A stretch of 33,353 bases of DNA from Mesorhizobium sp. L2C084A000 (lineage in GTDB: Bacteria; Pseudomonadota; Alphaproteobacteria; Rhizobiales; Rhizobiaceae). Location: NCBI RefSeq assembly GCF_000502875.1, contig NZ_AYWX01000009.1, forward strand, positions 224,766-258,118, read 5' to 3'. Made by a program: the position numbers and the translations under genes. Under the pieces are notes generated by a model. The model was given only the letters and a program-made list of their open reading frames with translations, did not search any database and was not told the DNA's origin. Shown piece after piece: positions 14,051-22,050 of the stretch (position 1 is its first letter; each line of letters begins with the position of its first letter).

Positions 14051-14202
14051 AATAAACCTCCCAAGGTGCATGAGCTAAGAAGGCGCCTAGGCTGCCGAAT
14101 GAGCAGGCCCAGCGCATGGTGAAATTCAGGACCCGCAGCCGCCGAAGCGGCTCACGGGTCCTATCAGCGCAGGAAGGGACGTAGCTGCGCCGATCCACGC
14201 CA

Positions 14203-14295
14203 TCAGCCAAGGACTATTCCCATCACCAGGAAGGTGATGGCTGTTGCGAAAATCGGTGCGAGCAACCATCGCGCCTGGCCGACACTTTTTTCCAC
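14203..14295 (-). CDS. Possible 30-residue single-span membrane protein
   Basis: A GTG start at 14293-14295 has GGAGAG five bases upstream. The product is VEKSVGQARWLLAPIFATAI then TFLVMGIVLG and a stop: a short basic head and one hydrophobic helix. Size and layout match small membrane proteins of the leader or regulator kind. Not recognised, and too short for composition tests. Confidence 0.4.
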   Translation of the reverse strand: MEKSVGQARWLLAPIFATAITFLVMGIVLG

Positions 14296-14507
14296 TGTTT
14301 CTCTCCGAATTTGGAGAGACAACAACCTTTAGGCCTAAGCCGTTCCGCCTACTCCCAACGGGTAAGACCATTGCGTTTTTCAATCAGACTTTGGTCCTGC
14401 GCAGATTCAGACAGAAGCCCGTATGAGGAACGTTTGGCCTGGCGACGTGTTCGGTGGCTGGCGCGCAGCCGATCGTGCTGCCGCCAGGTTACAAGAGGAG
14501 AAAAACA

Positions 14508-14807
14508 ATGAGGATGCACCTAAGCAGCGCCGCTGCGGCGCTCTTGCTGTTGGCCAGCGTCGGCGCGGTTGCGGCACAGGATGTGGTTATCACACCGGAA
14601 CAGGACACCGTCGTGCGCGAATATGTGAAGAAGCAACCCTTGGCTTCTGTGAAGCTTCCAGGGGTGGAGTTGAATGTCGGCACGGCTCTGCCAGACACGG
14701 TCGAACTCCACGAAGTTCCCAACGTGAAATACCGCTATACTGTCGTCGACAACCGAACGGTTTTGGTGGACCCGAGCACACGCAAGATTGTGAAAGTCTA
14801 CGACTGA
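14508..14807 (+). CDS. DUF1236 domain protein, secreted
   Basis: A 99-residue protein from the ATG at 14508 with a strong AAGAGGAG upstream; an 18-residue longer frame lacks a site. A signal peptide (MRMHLSSAAAALLLLASVGA, cleaved after VAA) is followed by one complete DUF1236 unit: ITPEQDTVVREYV, then PLASVKLPGVELNVGTALPD, VELHEVPNV and a final YRYTVVDNRTVLVDPSTRKI with VKVYD. These are periplasmic or surface proteins of rhizobia of unknown role, often with one or two copies of the unit; this one has a single copy. Confidence 0.82.
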   Translation: MRMHLSSAAAALLLLASVGAVAAQDVVITPEQDTVVREYVKKQPLASVKLPGVELNVGTALPDTVELHEVPNVKYRYTVVDNRTVLVDPSTRKIVKVYD

Positions 14808-14888
14808 ACCATCGAACCGGCCACGCCCGCCGGCAGGGATGGCGGCGGGTTGAGCTCGTCAAATCGCCCCTGAATCGGACAAATAAAA

Positions 14889-15077
14889 ATGATGAGCCCT
14901 GAAGTCGAGACGTTGCAAGCCCTTGTGGCGCGCCTGGCTGATCTTCAGGCGAGAGCGCGGGCAGCACGTATAAACGAGGCCGAAATAAAGACCTCCCAAA
15001 CGCTCGCAGCCGTCACGGAGGACGGTTGCGGTCGGCCGGCTCGGAATCTGGCCGCTCAAGGTTCGACGACGACATAG
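14889..15077 (+). CDS. Hypothetical 62-residue helical protein, C-terminus possibly disrupted
   Basis: The first 42 residues (MMSPEVETLQALVARLADLQ, then ARARAARINEAEIKTSQTLA) form a convincing amphipathic helix pair. The remaining 20 residues lose this character, close to the point where the duplicated tetR fragment begins, so the original end may have been replaced. No clear ribosome-binding site, and no family recognised. Confidence 0.35.
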   Translation: MMSPEVETLQALVARLADLQARARAARINEAEIKTSQTLAAVTEDGCGRPARNLAAQGSTTT

Positions 15078-15099
15078 TGGTGCGCGAGGTCACCCCAAC

Positions 15100-15225
15100 C
15101 CCCACAAGAATCCGGTTCTGCCTGCCGATCCCGCGCGCAGTTCGGGTTCTCCCCCTCGCGCTTCACGGATTCGATGAACATCATGTTCATGTTGTTGAAC
15201 ATCAGTTCGCCGAGCCCGTGATGCT
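15100..15225 (-). pseudogene. Remnant of a tetR C-terminus, duplicate of the neighbouring regulator
   Basis: Bases 15156-15215 match 16021-16080, inside the intact tetR gene, at 58 of 60 positions and in the same orientation. Similarity then fades over about another 50 bases towards the C-terminus. On the minus strand it encodes LGELMFNNMNMMFIESVKRE against LGELIFNNMNMMFIEFVKRD in the intact protein. After this the frame diverges and no DNA-binding domain is present. The two copies flank the DUF2569 gene as direct repeats about 865 bp apart. Confidence 0.8.
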
Positions 15226-15250
15226 CCAAATATTGCAAGTTTGCTGTCTT

Positions 15251-15820
15251 TTATGACACGCTCGCGACCTGGGTGGATGCCCCAACCCCGGTGAACGTGT
15301 TCCGAACCCTGACGGACTTGTAGACGTAGGCGACCCAGAGTCCTGTCAGCACAAACGAGACTATCGGGGCCACCAGCGCATCGCCTGCGAGCACCAGGCT
15401 CACCGGAACGCCCAGAACTGACGCAACCCAGATCGTGTCCAGGATGAAAACGACAGGAATCGCCAGCCACTGGAGCAGAAACAATTGCGGAAAGCGGTGG
15501 CTTCGCCGCAGCATCGAAACGAGCACAACCAGTTGAAGCGCCAGAAATGCCAGATTGAGAGCAAGTTCGCCATACACCGCCAGCGGTCCGTTCGGGAGAG
15601 CCATGAGCTGCTGGTAGCCTTCGGCCGAATTGGCGAAGTCGGCGAGTGTGCGCAGCGGTGACAATGCCTGGCCGATCGCCAGCAGCATCAACCAGCCGCC
15701 GAAGCCCACAAGAGCCTCGGGATTCTGCGACGGCTTCGCGGCTGATCGAACAGCAAAGAAAACAGGCACGCCGATCAACAGCAGCAAGATCGCCCAATGC
15801 CAGATAGAAAACGTCCCCAT
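15251..15820 (-). CDS. DUF2569 family membrane protein
   Basis: A 189-residue protein with an N-terminal helix (IWHWAILLLLIGVPVFFAV, about 5-23). The DUF2569 core follows: GFGGWLMLLAIGQALSPLR (about 39-57), then helices near 82-105 and 115-135 and a last one at about 145-168. The GGWL motif after a short polar segment and the four-helix arrangement are the family's features. GGGAGGGG lies before the ATG. Function of the family is not known. Its placement exactly between two copies of a tetR 3' segment suggests it arrived by insertion or was caught in a duplication. Confidence 0.75.
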   Translation of the reverse strand: MGTFSIWHWAILLLLIGVPVFFAVRSAAKPSQNPEALVGFGGWLMLLAIGQALSPLRTLADFANSAEGYQQLMALPNGPLAVYGELALNLAFLALQLVVLVSMLRRSHRFPQLFLLQWLAIPVVFILDTIWVASVLGVPVSLVLAGDALVAPIVSFVLTGLWVAYVYKSVRVRNTFTGVGASTQVASVS

Positions 15821-15944
15821 TTACCCCTCCCCCGTTTTTGCTCCTATAAGTTGTATCAGGTTCTAAATTCAACTTAAGAGCCGACCTGCATCTGAAACCA
15901 GGTCTTATGCGGAAGCAACGCTTTCTCCTGCCCTTTCCTGCCAC

Positions 15945-16559
15945 TCACACCGCAATCGCCGCCACCAGAATCCTGTTCTGCCTCCGTACCGCCGCCCGCA
16001 ATTCCGCAATCCTCGCCGCATCGCGCTTCACGAATTCGATGAACATCATGTTCATGTTGTTGAAGATCAGTTCGCCGAGCGCTGCCCCGTCGATGTCCTG
16101 CCGCACAAGGCCGAGCGCTTGCAAGCGGACGATCAGGGCGCCGATCTGTTCGGTTAGAGCACGGTCGAGCGCGGTGTAGGCTTGGCCGAACGGGCTGTCG
16201 GGCGCTTGCGTCGAGATCGCCATCGCCTGTCGCCACATCTCCTTGCTGAGATAGTAAAGCGAGTGCTCGATATAGATGCCGATCAGCGTATCCAGCGCAT
16301 CGCCCACATTGGCCGGCGGCCGGGCGACGACGCCCTGACCGGCATTCAGCACCTCGTTGACCTCCAGCGAGACGATGGCGCCGAGGATGTCGCCCTTGTT
16401 TTCATAGTAATTGTAGATGGTGCCGACCGAGACCTCGGCCTGTGCGGCGATCGCCTCGATCTTGGCGCCCTCGTAGCCGGCCTCACGAAACAGTTCCGCC
16501 GCCGCCTCGATGATGCGGCGGTGCCGGTCCGCCTTTTGCCTTGCCCGCAATCCGCTCAT
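15945..16559 (-). CDS. TetR/AcrR-family repressor of the divergent ABC operon
   Basis: A 204-residue regulator. Residues 12-58 are the TetR DNA-binding domain (RRIIEAAAELFREAGYEGAK, then IEAIAAQAEVSVGTIYNYYE with NKGDIL). The rest is an all-helical ligand-binding and dimer domain ending in VKRDAARIAELRAAV. AAGAGGCTGAC precedes the ATG. It diverges from the ABC transporter operon and only 91 bases separate the two start codons; two tandem palindromes fill that gap. It is therefore the likely local repressor, induced by the transported compound or a relative. Its own 3' end is duplicated at 15100-15225. Confidence 0.85.
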   Translation of the reverse strand: MSGLRARQKADRHRRIIEAAAELFREAGYEGAKIEAIAAQAEVSVGTIYNYYENKGDILGAIVSLEVNEVLNAGQGVVARPPANVGDALDTLIGIYIEHSLYYLSKEMWRQAMAISTQAPDSPFGQAYTALDRALTEQIGALIVRLQALGLVRQDIDGAALGELIFNNMNMMFIEFVKRDAARIAELRAAVRRQNRILVAAIAV

Positions 16560-16581
16560 GTCAGCCTCTTGCCATAAAAAC

Positions 16582-16615
16582 AGAATTGACTCAATTTTAG
16601 AATTGGTTCAATTTT
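16582..16615. promoter_or_regulatory. Two tandem 17-bp palindromic operators between tetR and the ABC operon
   Basis: AGAATTGACTCAATTTT (16582-16598) is followed directly by AGAATTGGTTCAATTTT (16599-16615), 15 of 17 bases identical. The first contains the perfect palindrome AATTGA-C-TCAATT; the second has one mismatch. On the minus strand TTGCAA, 16 bases, TAAAAT could be the tetR promoter lying across both. Tandem palindromes between a tetR gene and its divergent target are the classic operator layout. Two repeats seen; repressor binding inferred. Confidence 0.7.
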
Positions 16616-16650
16616 TTGCAAGAAGCCACAAAGGCAAGGGAGAACACTCG

Positions 16651-17730
16651 ATGTCACACGCAGCCAGCAATCCGCTTTCCATGCTTAAGACCCATTTGCG
16701 CACAGCTGCCGCAGCCGCGGCGCTGCTGCTTTCGACGGGCGCGCAAGCCGCCGATCTCAACGCGCTGATCTGGTGCGATCATGCCGATCCGGCCTTGCTG
16801 CAGCCGTTCGAGGAGGCCAATGGCGTCAAGGTCAACGTCAAGGAATTCGAGGGCACCGGCGCCGGGTTGGCCATCGTCGAACAGTCGCAGCCGGGCGACT
16901 GGGACGTGATGATGATCGACAGCATCGACATACCGCGCGGCGTCGAAAAGGGCCTGTTCGAGCCGCTGCCGGAAGACAAATTGCCACTGGCCGACCTGTT
17001 TGCGCAGGTGAAGATGGACGGCTCCACCGTCGTCGGCGGCAAACGCTACGGCATCACCGAAAAATTCGGCTACAACACGATCGGCTACAACAAGACCAAG
17101 GTCGATCCGGCCGACATGCAGTCGATGGCCGCGCTGACCGGCGACAAGTACAAGGGCAAGGTCGCCATCTACGACTACTACCTGCCGGTCATCGGCATGG
17201 CCGCGCTGGCCATCGGCAAGAAGACGGCCGATCTCACCGAAGCCGACCTGCCCGCTCTCAAGGACGAGCTTCTCAAGATGAAGGCCAATGCCAAGCTGGT
17301 CGGCGAAGTGACCGCCAGCCAGACGGCGCTTGCGACCGGCGAAGTCGACATATTGGTCGGCGGCGGCGAATGGGTGACGGCGGGCCTGGCCAAGGAGAAC
17401 CCGGCGCTCGACTTCTCCATCCCCAAGGAGGGTGCGGTGCTGTGGTCGCAGTCGCTGGCCATGTTCAAGGATTCCAAGAACAAGGACATGGCGCTGAAGT
17501 TCATCCAGTACATTATGAGTCCGGAAGGCCAGGCGCGGCTTGCCACCTCGTCCTGCTACTGGGGCATGCCGGCCAACACCAAGGCGGCGCTGACCGACGA
17601 CCAGAAGAAGGTGCTGCGCTTCGACGAACAGCCGGGCTTCCTTGCCCGCGCCCAGGCCTATCCGGCGCCGAATGCCGATCTCGACAAGAAGATGCAGGAT
17701 ATGTGGACCGAAATGCTGCAGGTAAAATGA
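16651..17730 (+). CDS. ABC transporter substrate-binding protein, spermidine/putrescine type
   Basis: A 359-residue periplasmic protein. The ATG at 16651 has AAGGGAG upstream. The signal peptide runs to about residue 37 (THLRTAAAAAALLLSTGAQA, cleaved before ADL). The mature protein has the type II binding-protein fold: LIWCDHADPALLQPFEEANG at the start, DWDVMMIDSIDIPRGVEKG (about 86-104), YGITEKFGYNTIGYNKTKV (about 131-149), and a C-terminal ALKFIQYIMSPEGQARLA. This is the PotD/PotF class that binds polyamines, related amines or opines. First gene of a four-gene transporter operon followed by an MBL-fold hydrolase. A short hairpin overlaps its stop codon and the next start. Confidence 0.87.
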   Translation: MSHAASNPLSMLKTHLRTAAAAAALLLSTGAQAADLNALIWCDHADPALLQPFEEANGVKVNVKEFEGTGAGLAIVEQSQPGDWDVMMIDSIDIPRGVEKGLFEPLPEDKLPLADLFAQVKMDGSTVVGGKRYGITEKFGYNTIGYNKTKVDPADMQSMAALTGDKYKGKVAIYDYYLPVIGMAALAIGKKTADLTEADLPALKDELLKMKANAKLVGEVTASQTALATGEVDILVGGGEWVTAGLAKENPALDFSIPKEGAVLWSQSLAMFKDSKNKDMALKFIQYIMSPEGQARLATSSCYWGMPANTKAALTDDQKKVLRFDEQPGFLARAQAYPAPNADLDKKMQDMWTEMLQVK

Positions 17731-17743
17731 GCTATAACCGCTC

Positions 17744-18598
17744 ATGAGCAGCTCGGCAAATAACCCCCTGCCCCGGGCGGCCCTGCCCTGGGCGCTGGTC
17801 ACGCCGGCGCTCGGCTGGACGCTGCTGTTCTTCGTGCTGCCTTTCGTCGCCATGGGGCTTTCCAGCCTGACGGCGCATGAGGGCGGCGGCTTCACGCTGT
17901 CCAATTACAGCCAGTTCTTCACCAACCCCTCCTACTGGCAGGCAATGGTGAACTCGCTGCAGGTGACCGCCATCGTCACCGTGATCTCGGTGCTGCTCGC
18001 CTATCCCTTTGCCTGGATCCTCGCCGAACAAGTGCCGGAGCGCTGGCAGCGGCTGGCGCTGATGCTGGCCGTGCTGCCGTTCTGGACATCCTATGTCGTG
18101 CGCTCCTACTCCTGGCTGCTGGTGCTGGCGCAGAACGGCGTCGTCAACCGGGCGCTGACCGGCTCTGGCCTGATCAGCGAGCCGCTGCAACTCGCCAACA
18201 CTCGTTTCGCCACCGTCACCGGCTTCGTGCACTTCTTCGTCATGCTTTTGACGCTGACGATCTTTGCCAATCTCAAGCAGCTCAGCCCGAGCTACCGCAA
18301 GGCCGCCGCCGATCTCGGCGCCGGGCCGGTGCGCACCTTCCTGCATGTCGTGCTGCCGCTGACCTTGCCCGGCATCATGGTCGGCGCCTTCCTGACCTTC
18401 GTGCTGTGCATCGGCGACTACATCACGCCGCAGATCCTGGGTGGCAACAACGAGCTGCTGATGCCGCAGCTGGTGATGATGCAGATCGGCCGGCGCGGCG
18501 ACTTTCCGCTGGCCTCGGCGCTGTCGATCATCCTGATGGCGGTGGTCACTATTGCCTACCTCGCCTGCGCCCGCTGGCTGAAGATCGAGCGGGCCTGA
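17744..18598 (+). CDS. ABC transporter permease, PotB-like
   Basis: A 284-residue inner-membrane permease with six hydrophobic segments and the binding-protein-dependent transport signature: KAAADLGAGPVRTFLHVVLP at about residues 186-205, the EAA loop that contacts the ATPase. The first periplasmic loop (SSLTAHEGGGFTLSNYSQFF) is typical of PotB-type partners. It begins 13 bases after the binding-protein stop, with the start codon inside a 6-bp hairpin, and ends 2 bases before the second permease gene. Confidence 0.9.
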   Translation: MSSSANNPLPRAALPWALVTPALGWTLLFFVLPFVAMGLSSLTAHEGGGFTLSNYSQFFTNPSYWQAMVNSLQVTAIVTVISVLLAYPFAWILAEQVPERWQRLALMLAVLPFWTSYVVRSYSWLLVLAQNGVVNRALTGSGLISEPLQLANTRFATVTGFVHFFVMLLTLTIFANLKQLSPSYRKAAADLGAGPVRTFLHVVLPLTLPGIMVGAFLTFVLCIGDYITPQILGGNNELLMPQLVMMQIGRRGDFPLASALSIILMAVVTIAYLACARWLKIERA

Positions 18599-18600
18599 CC

Positions 18601-19383
18601 ATGTCTCGGATTGTCCGCGTCATTTCCTGGCTCTACGCGATCGCCGTCTACGGCTTCATCTTCCTGCCGGTCGTCGTGCTGGTGCTATTTTCGCTGCAGG
18701 CGACGTCGTTTCCGATCCCGCCCTTCACCGGGCCATCGCTGCGCTGGTACGATGCGGTTCTTTCGGACACGCGGCTGACCTCGGCGCTGGTCAACTCGCT
18801 GCTGGTGGCGTCCATCTCCTCGCTCGCCGCCGCCACGCTCGGTTTCCTATCCGCCTGGGGCTTTGCCCGTTTCGTCCTGCCGGGCTCCGGCCTGCTGCGC
18901 GGGCTGATCACGCTGCCGCTGACGGTCAGCTATCTCATCATCGGCATGGGGCTGCTGGTGCTGTTCAACTGGGCCGGCTTGCCGAAATCGCTGCTTGCGG
19001 CAGGGATCGGCCATGTCGTGATCAACCTGCCGCTGTGCTTTGCCATCATCTACAGCCAGATGGGCGACCACCAGATCAACATCGAACGCGCCGCGCGCGA
19101 CCTCGGCGCGCCGGAATGGAAGGTGCTGCTGTTGATCACCGTGCCGGTCATGGCGCCGGCCATCTTCGCCGGCTTCTTCCTGTCGATGACCTTCTCCTGG
19201 GACGAGTTCGTGATCTCCTTCCTGCTCACCCGCTTCGACACCACGCTGCCGGTCGAAATCTGGAACCTGCTGCGTTCCGGCCTCAACCCGAAGACCAACG
19301 CCGTCGGCTCGCTGGTTTTCGCCGTTTCCATCGTGCTGGTCGTGCTGTTCGAATTGACATTGCTGCGCAGGAGAAAGGCATGA
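18601..19383 (+). CDS. ABC transporter permease, PotC-like
   Basis: A 260-residue inner-membrane permease. The ATG at 18601 follows the previous stop after two bases; a much longer frame starting upstream overlaps the first permease and is not used. Six hydrophobic helices are visible, and the EAA loop reads RAARDLGAPEWKVLLLITVP (about residues 164-183). SWDEFVISFLLTRFDTTLPV near 200-219 is the conserved PotC/PotI segment. The stop TGA overlaps the ATG of the ATPase gene (ATGA), so the two are translationally coupled. Confidence 0.92.
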   Translation: MSRIVRVISWLYAIAVYGFIFLPVVVLVLFSLQATSFPIPPFTGPSLRWYDAVLSDTRLTSALVNSLLVASISSLAAATLGFLSAWGFARFVLPGSGLLRGLITLPLTVSYLIIGMGLLVLFNWAGLPKSLLAAGIGHVVINLPLCFAIIYSQMGDHQINIERAARDLGAPEWKVLLLITVPVMAPAIFAGFFLSMTFSWDEFVISFLLTRFDTTLPVEIWNLLRSGLNPKTNAVGSLVFAVSIVLVVLFELTLLRRRKA

Positions 19384-20444
19384 CTGCGCCTTTGGTCGAT
19401 ATTCGCTCCGTCTCGCATCGCTTCGGCCAGCATACGGTGCTGAAGGACGTTTCGCTGCAGATCGAGCCCGGCAGCTACACGATCCTCCTCGGGCCCTCGG
19501 GCTCCGGCAAGACGACGCTGCTGTCCATTCTGGGCGGCTTCGTCACGCCCAGCGAAGGCAAGGTGTTCATCCGCGGCGAGGACTGCACGTCCGTGCCGCC
19601 GGCCAAGCGCCCGACGACGACGGTGTTCCAGGACTATGCGCTGTTCCCGCATATGAGTGTCGGCAGCAATGTCGGCTTCGGCCTGCGCATGCAGGGGGTC
19701 GATGGCGCGACGCGGGCGGCAAAGGCGCGCGCGGCGCTGGCCCTGGTTGGTCTCGCCGCTGCTTTCGACAAGAAACCGCACCAGCTTTCCGGCGGCCAGC
19801 GGCAGCGCGTAGCTCTGGCGCGGGCGCTGGTGATCGAGCCGGCGGTGCTTCTGCTCGACGAGCCGCTCGGCGCGCTCGACCTCAAATTGCGCCGGCAGAT
19901 GCAGGACGAGTTGAAAGCAATCCAGAAGCGCGTCGGCACCGCCTTCATCCACGTCACCCACGACCAGGAAGAAGCGATGGCGCTCGCCGACCATTGCGTG
20001 GTGATGAATGACGGGCGCATCGAGGACGAAGGCCCGCCCGAGCGCGTCTACGCACGGCCGGCGACACGCTTTTCGGCGACCTTCATGGGCGAAAGCACGA
20101 TCCTTGCCGGCACGGTCACGGAGGCCGGGGACCGGACAGGCACTGTCGCGACGCCGGTCGGGCCGGTCTCGGTACCCGGCGCCTTGCCGGTGGGCTCTGG
20201 CGTTGTGCTGGCCATACGACCGGAGCATCTTGTGCTCGGCACGGCTGCAGGCAGCGTCAAACTCGGTACTGCCAGAGTGAGCGACATCGTTTTCCAGGGC
20301 AGCTTCAAACGCGTGCTCGCCGTCTCCGTCGAAGACCCCTCGCTTCACTTCATCGCCAGGCTGCCCGCGACAGCTACCGTCCGGCCGGGCGACACGGTTG
20401 CCGTTTCGTGCGATACCGACCAGATCATTCTGCTGACGGATTGA
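19380..20444 (+). CDS. ABC transporter ATP-binding protein, PotA-like
   Basis: A 354-residue ATPase. Walker A GPSGSGKTT lies at residues 38-46, the Q-loop at FQDYALFPHM (about 83-92), the signature LSGGQRQRVALARAL near 139-153, Walker B with VLLLDEPLGALD near 158-169, and the switch HVTHDQEEAM near 190-199. After about residue 240 comes a TOBE-type regulatory domain (VGPVSVPGALPVGSGVVLAI, then RPEHLVLG), as in PotA and related CUT1-type ATPases. It energises uptake through the two permeases. It overlaps the upstream permease by four bases and is followed one base later by the MBL-fold gene. Confidence 0.94.
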   Translation: MTAPLVDIRSVSHRFGQHTVLKDVSLQIEPGSYTILLGPSGSGKTTLLSILGGFVTPSEGKVFIRGEDCTSVPPAKRPTTTVFQDYALFPHMSVGSNVGFGLRMQGVDGATRAAKARAALALVGLAAAFDKKPHQLSGGQRQRVALARALVIEPAVLLLDEPLGALDLKLRRQMQDELKAIQKRVGTAFIHVTHDQEEAMALADHCVVMNDGRIEDEGPPERVYARPATRFSATFMGESTILAGTVTEAGDRTGTVATPVGPVSVPGALPVGSGVVLAIRPEHLVLGTAAGSVKLGTARVSDIVFQGSFKRVLAVSVEDPSLHFIARLPATATVRPGDTVAVSCDTDQIILLTD

Positions 20445-20445
20445 A

Positions 20446-21204
20446 ATGGGCACGCTCGCGGTCATCGAGGCACCAGACTGGTACGAGACCATCCGCATGA
20501 GCGATGGCGTGACCTTGGTCCACGAGCCATGGATAAAACCGTTCTTCCGCTGCAACATGTGGCATGTGCGCGGTCGCGACCGCGATCTCCTCTTCGACAC
20601 TGGGCTCGGCCATTTCAGCCTTCGGCGTCATGTGCCGCTGGTCAGCGAGCGCAAGCTGATTTGCGTCGCCAGCCATACGCATTTCGACCATATCGGCTGC
20701 CATCACGAATTTCCGGACCGCTGCGTACACGCCGCCGAGGCCGACATCCTCGCCGATCCGCGCAACGAATGGACGGCAGCCGGCACCTATGCGACCGACG
20801 AGATGTTCGATCGCATGCCGCAAGGCTGGGACACGGCGCGCTACGGCATTTTACCCGCACCCGCCGGCCGTCTGCTCGACCATGGCGATATCGTCGATCT
20901 CGGCGACCGGGCCTTCGAGGTGATCCACACGCCCGGCCATTCACCCGGCGGCATCGCGCTTTACGAAAACAGGACGGGCATCCTGTTATCCGGCGACATC
21001 ATCTATGACGGCCCGCTGATCGACGACGTCTACCACTCGGTTGTCGGTGACTATGTCGCCACGCTGCTGTGTATGCGCGACCTCGATGTCTCGGTGGTGC
21101 ATGGCGGCCATTTCCCCAGCTTCGGCAAGGTGCGCTACCGCCAGCTTGTCGACGAGTATCTGGAACAGAAGCGGCAGGCAGGCTGCCATCTGCGGCAGCC
21201 CTGA
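20446..21204 (+). CDS. MBL-fold metallo-hydrolase
   Basis: A 252-residue cytoplasmic enzyme without signal peptide. The metal-binding motif HTHFDHIGCH has His77, His79, Asp81 and His82. A third His ligand lies in HTPGHSPGGI (about 160-169), the bridging Asp in LLSGDIIYDGPL (about 179-190) and the last His in VVHGGHFPSF (about 217-226). All zinc ligands are therefore present. The fold covers lactonases, thioesterases, glyoxalase II and others, so the reaction is open. Starting one base after the ATPase gene, it is part of the uptake operon and probably acts on the imported compound or its product. Its end lies 6 bases from the converging tetR gene. Confidence 0.85.
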   Translation: MGTLAVIEAPDWYETIRMSDGVTLVHEPWIKPFFRCNMWHVRGRDRDLLFDTGLGHFSLRRHVPLVSERKLICVASHTHFDHIGCHHEFPDRCVHAAEADILADPRNEWTAAGTYATDEMFDRMPQGWDTARYGILPAPAGRLLDHGDIVDLGDRAFEVIHTPGHSPGGIALYENRTGILLSGDIIYDGPLIDDVYHSVVGDYVATLLCMRDLDVSVVHGGHFPSFGKVRYRQLVDEYLEQKRQAGCHLRQP

Positions 21205-21210
21205 AAGCGG

Positions 21211-21912
21211 TTAGCGCATCAGTTCGAAATGCCGCGGAAACGCCTGATGCAGCAGGAGCAGCATGGTCTTGCGCAGCACGTTGGTGTCACGGCTGGACGG
21301 ATTGAGATGATCCCAATACCAGGCGCCATGAACCAGATAATTCAGGCTCTCCGACAGCGTGTCGATGTCGACGCCGGTATAACCGCCGCTGCGCGAAATC
21401 TCGATCAGCAGCTCGCGCGCCTCGGCGGTGTAGGCGAGATCGCTCGGAAGGCCGATCTCGTCGTAGATCTGCATGCTCTTGCGGTCGCTGGAGAACACGA
21501 CAAAGACCGAAACCCATTTCGGGTGCTGGCGGGCGAAACGTTGCGCGCAATCGACCGCGCCCAGGGCCCGCTCAACCGGAGACAGGCCGGGCGCCCGCAC
21601 CAACGTCACCCACAGCTCGTCATAGCGATCGCTGAGATACTGCAGGACGGCGCGAAACAGGTTCTCCTTGCTGCGAAAATGGAAGACGACCAGGGCATTG
21701 GACGAGCCGACATGTTCGGCGATGCGCTGCATGGTGACGCTTGCCAGCCCCTCCTCCGCGATGAGCTCGATGGTGGCGTCGATGATCCGCTGCACGCTGG
21801 CTTCGCCGCGTTCGCGCCGACGGTCCTTGGGCGGCGCGGCATCGTTTGCCGAAACCCCGTCCTTGGCCATTGCGCCTTTGCGTTTTGCCGCCGCGGCCTT
21901 TTGTTGCGCCAT
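21211..21912 (-). CDS. TetR-family regulator, third gene of the amidase operon
   Basis: A 233-residue regulator from the ATG at 21910-21912, which has AAGGAAC upstream; a GTG 13 codons earlier is possible. The N-terminus is a long basic, Ala/Lys-rich tail (AQQKAAAAKRKGAMAKDG). The TetR DNA-binding domain follows at about residues 38-85: IIDATIELIAEEGLASVTMQ, then RIAEHVGSSNALVVFHFRSK and ENLF. The C-terminal domain (SPVERALGAVDCAQRFARQH onward) is like those of BetI-type regulators (TetR_C_6). It lies 138 bases downstream of the amidase gene on the same strand and converges with the MBL gene. Confidence 0.82.
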   Translation of the reverse strand: MAQQKAAAAKRKGAMAKDGVSANDAAPPKDRRRERGEASVQRIIDATIELIAEEGLASVTMQRIAEHVGSSNALVVFHFRSKENLFRAVLQYLSDRYDELWVTLVRAPGLSPVERALGAVDCAQRFARQHPKWVSVFVVFSSDRKSMQIYDEIGLPSDLAYTAEARELLIEISRSGGYTGVDIDTLSESLNYLVHGAWYWDHLNPSSRDTNVLRKTMLLLLHQAFPRHFELMR

Positions 21913-22050
21913 CTTCGTCCAGTTCCTTTCGGACCTTCTGGCGGCGATCACCGGCCGCCACGGATCCGTCTATTCGAGATGTCCGGCGCCGGCTCACCAC
22001 AACCGAGACCGCGGATCAAGCACCGGTGCGGCAAGGGCCGCAGCGCCCTG

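Noticed and set aside
15090..15944. 284-codon minus-strand frame
   Set aside because: It overlaps the DUF2569 gene in another frame and has Arg/Cys-rich shadow composition. Only the last part is meaningful, as the tetR remnant.
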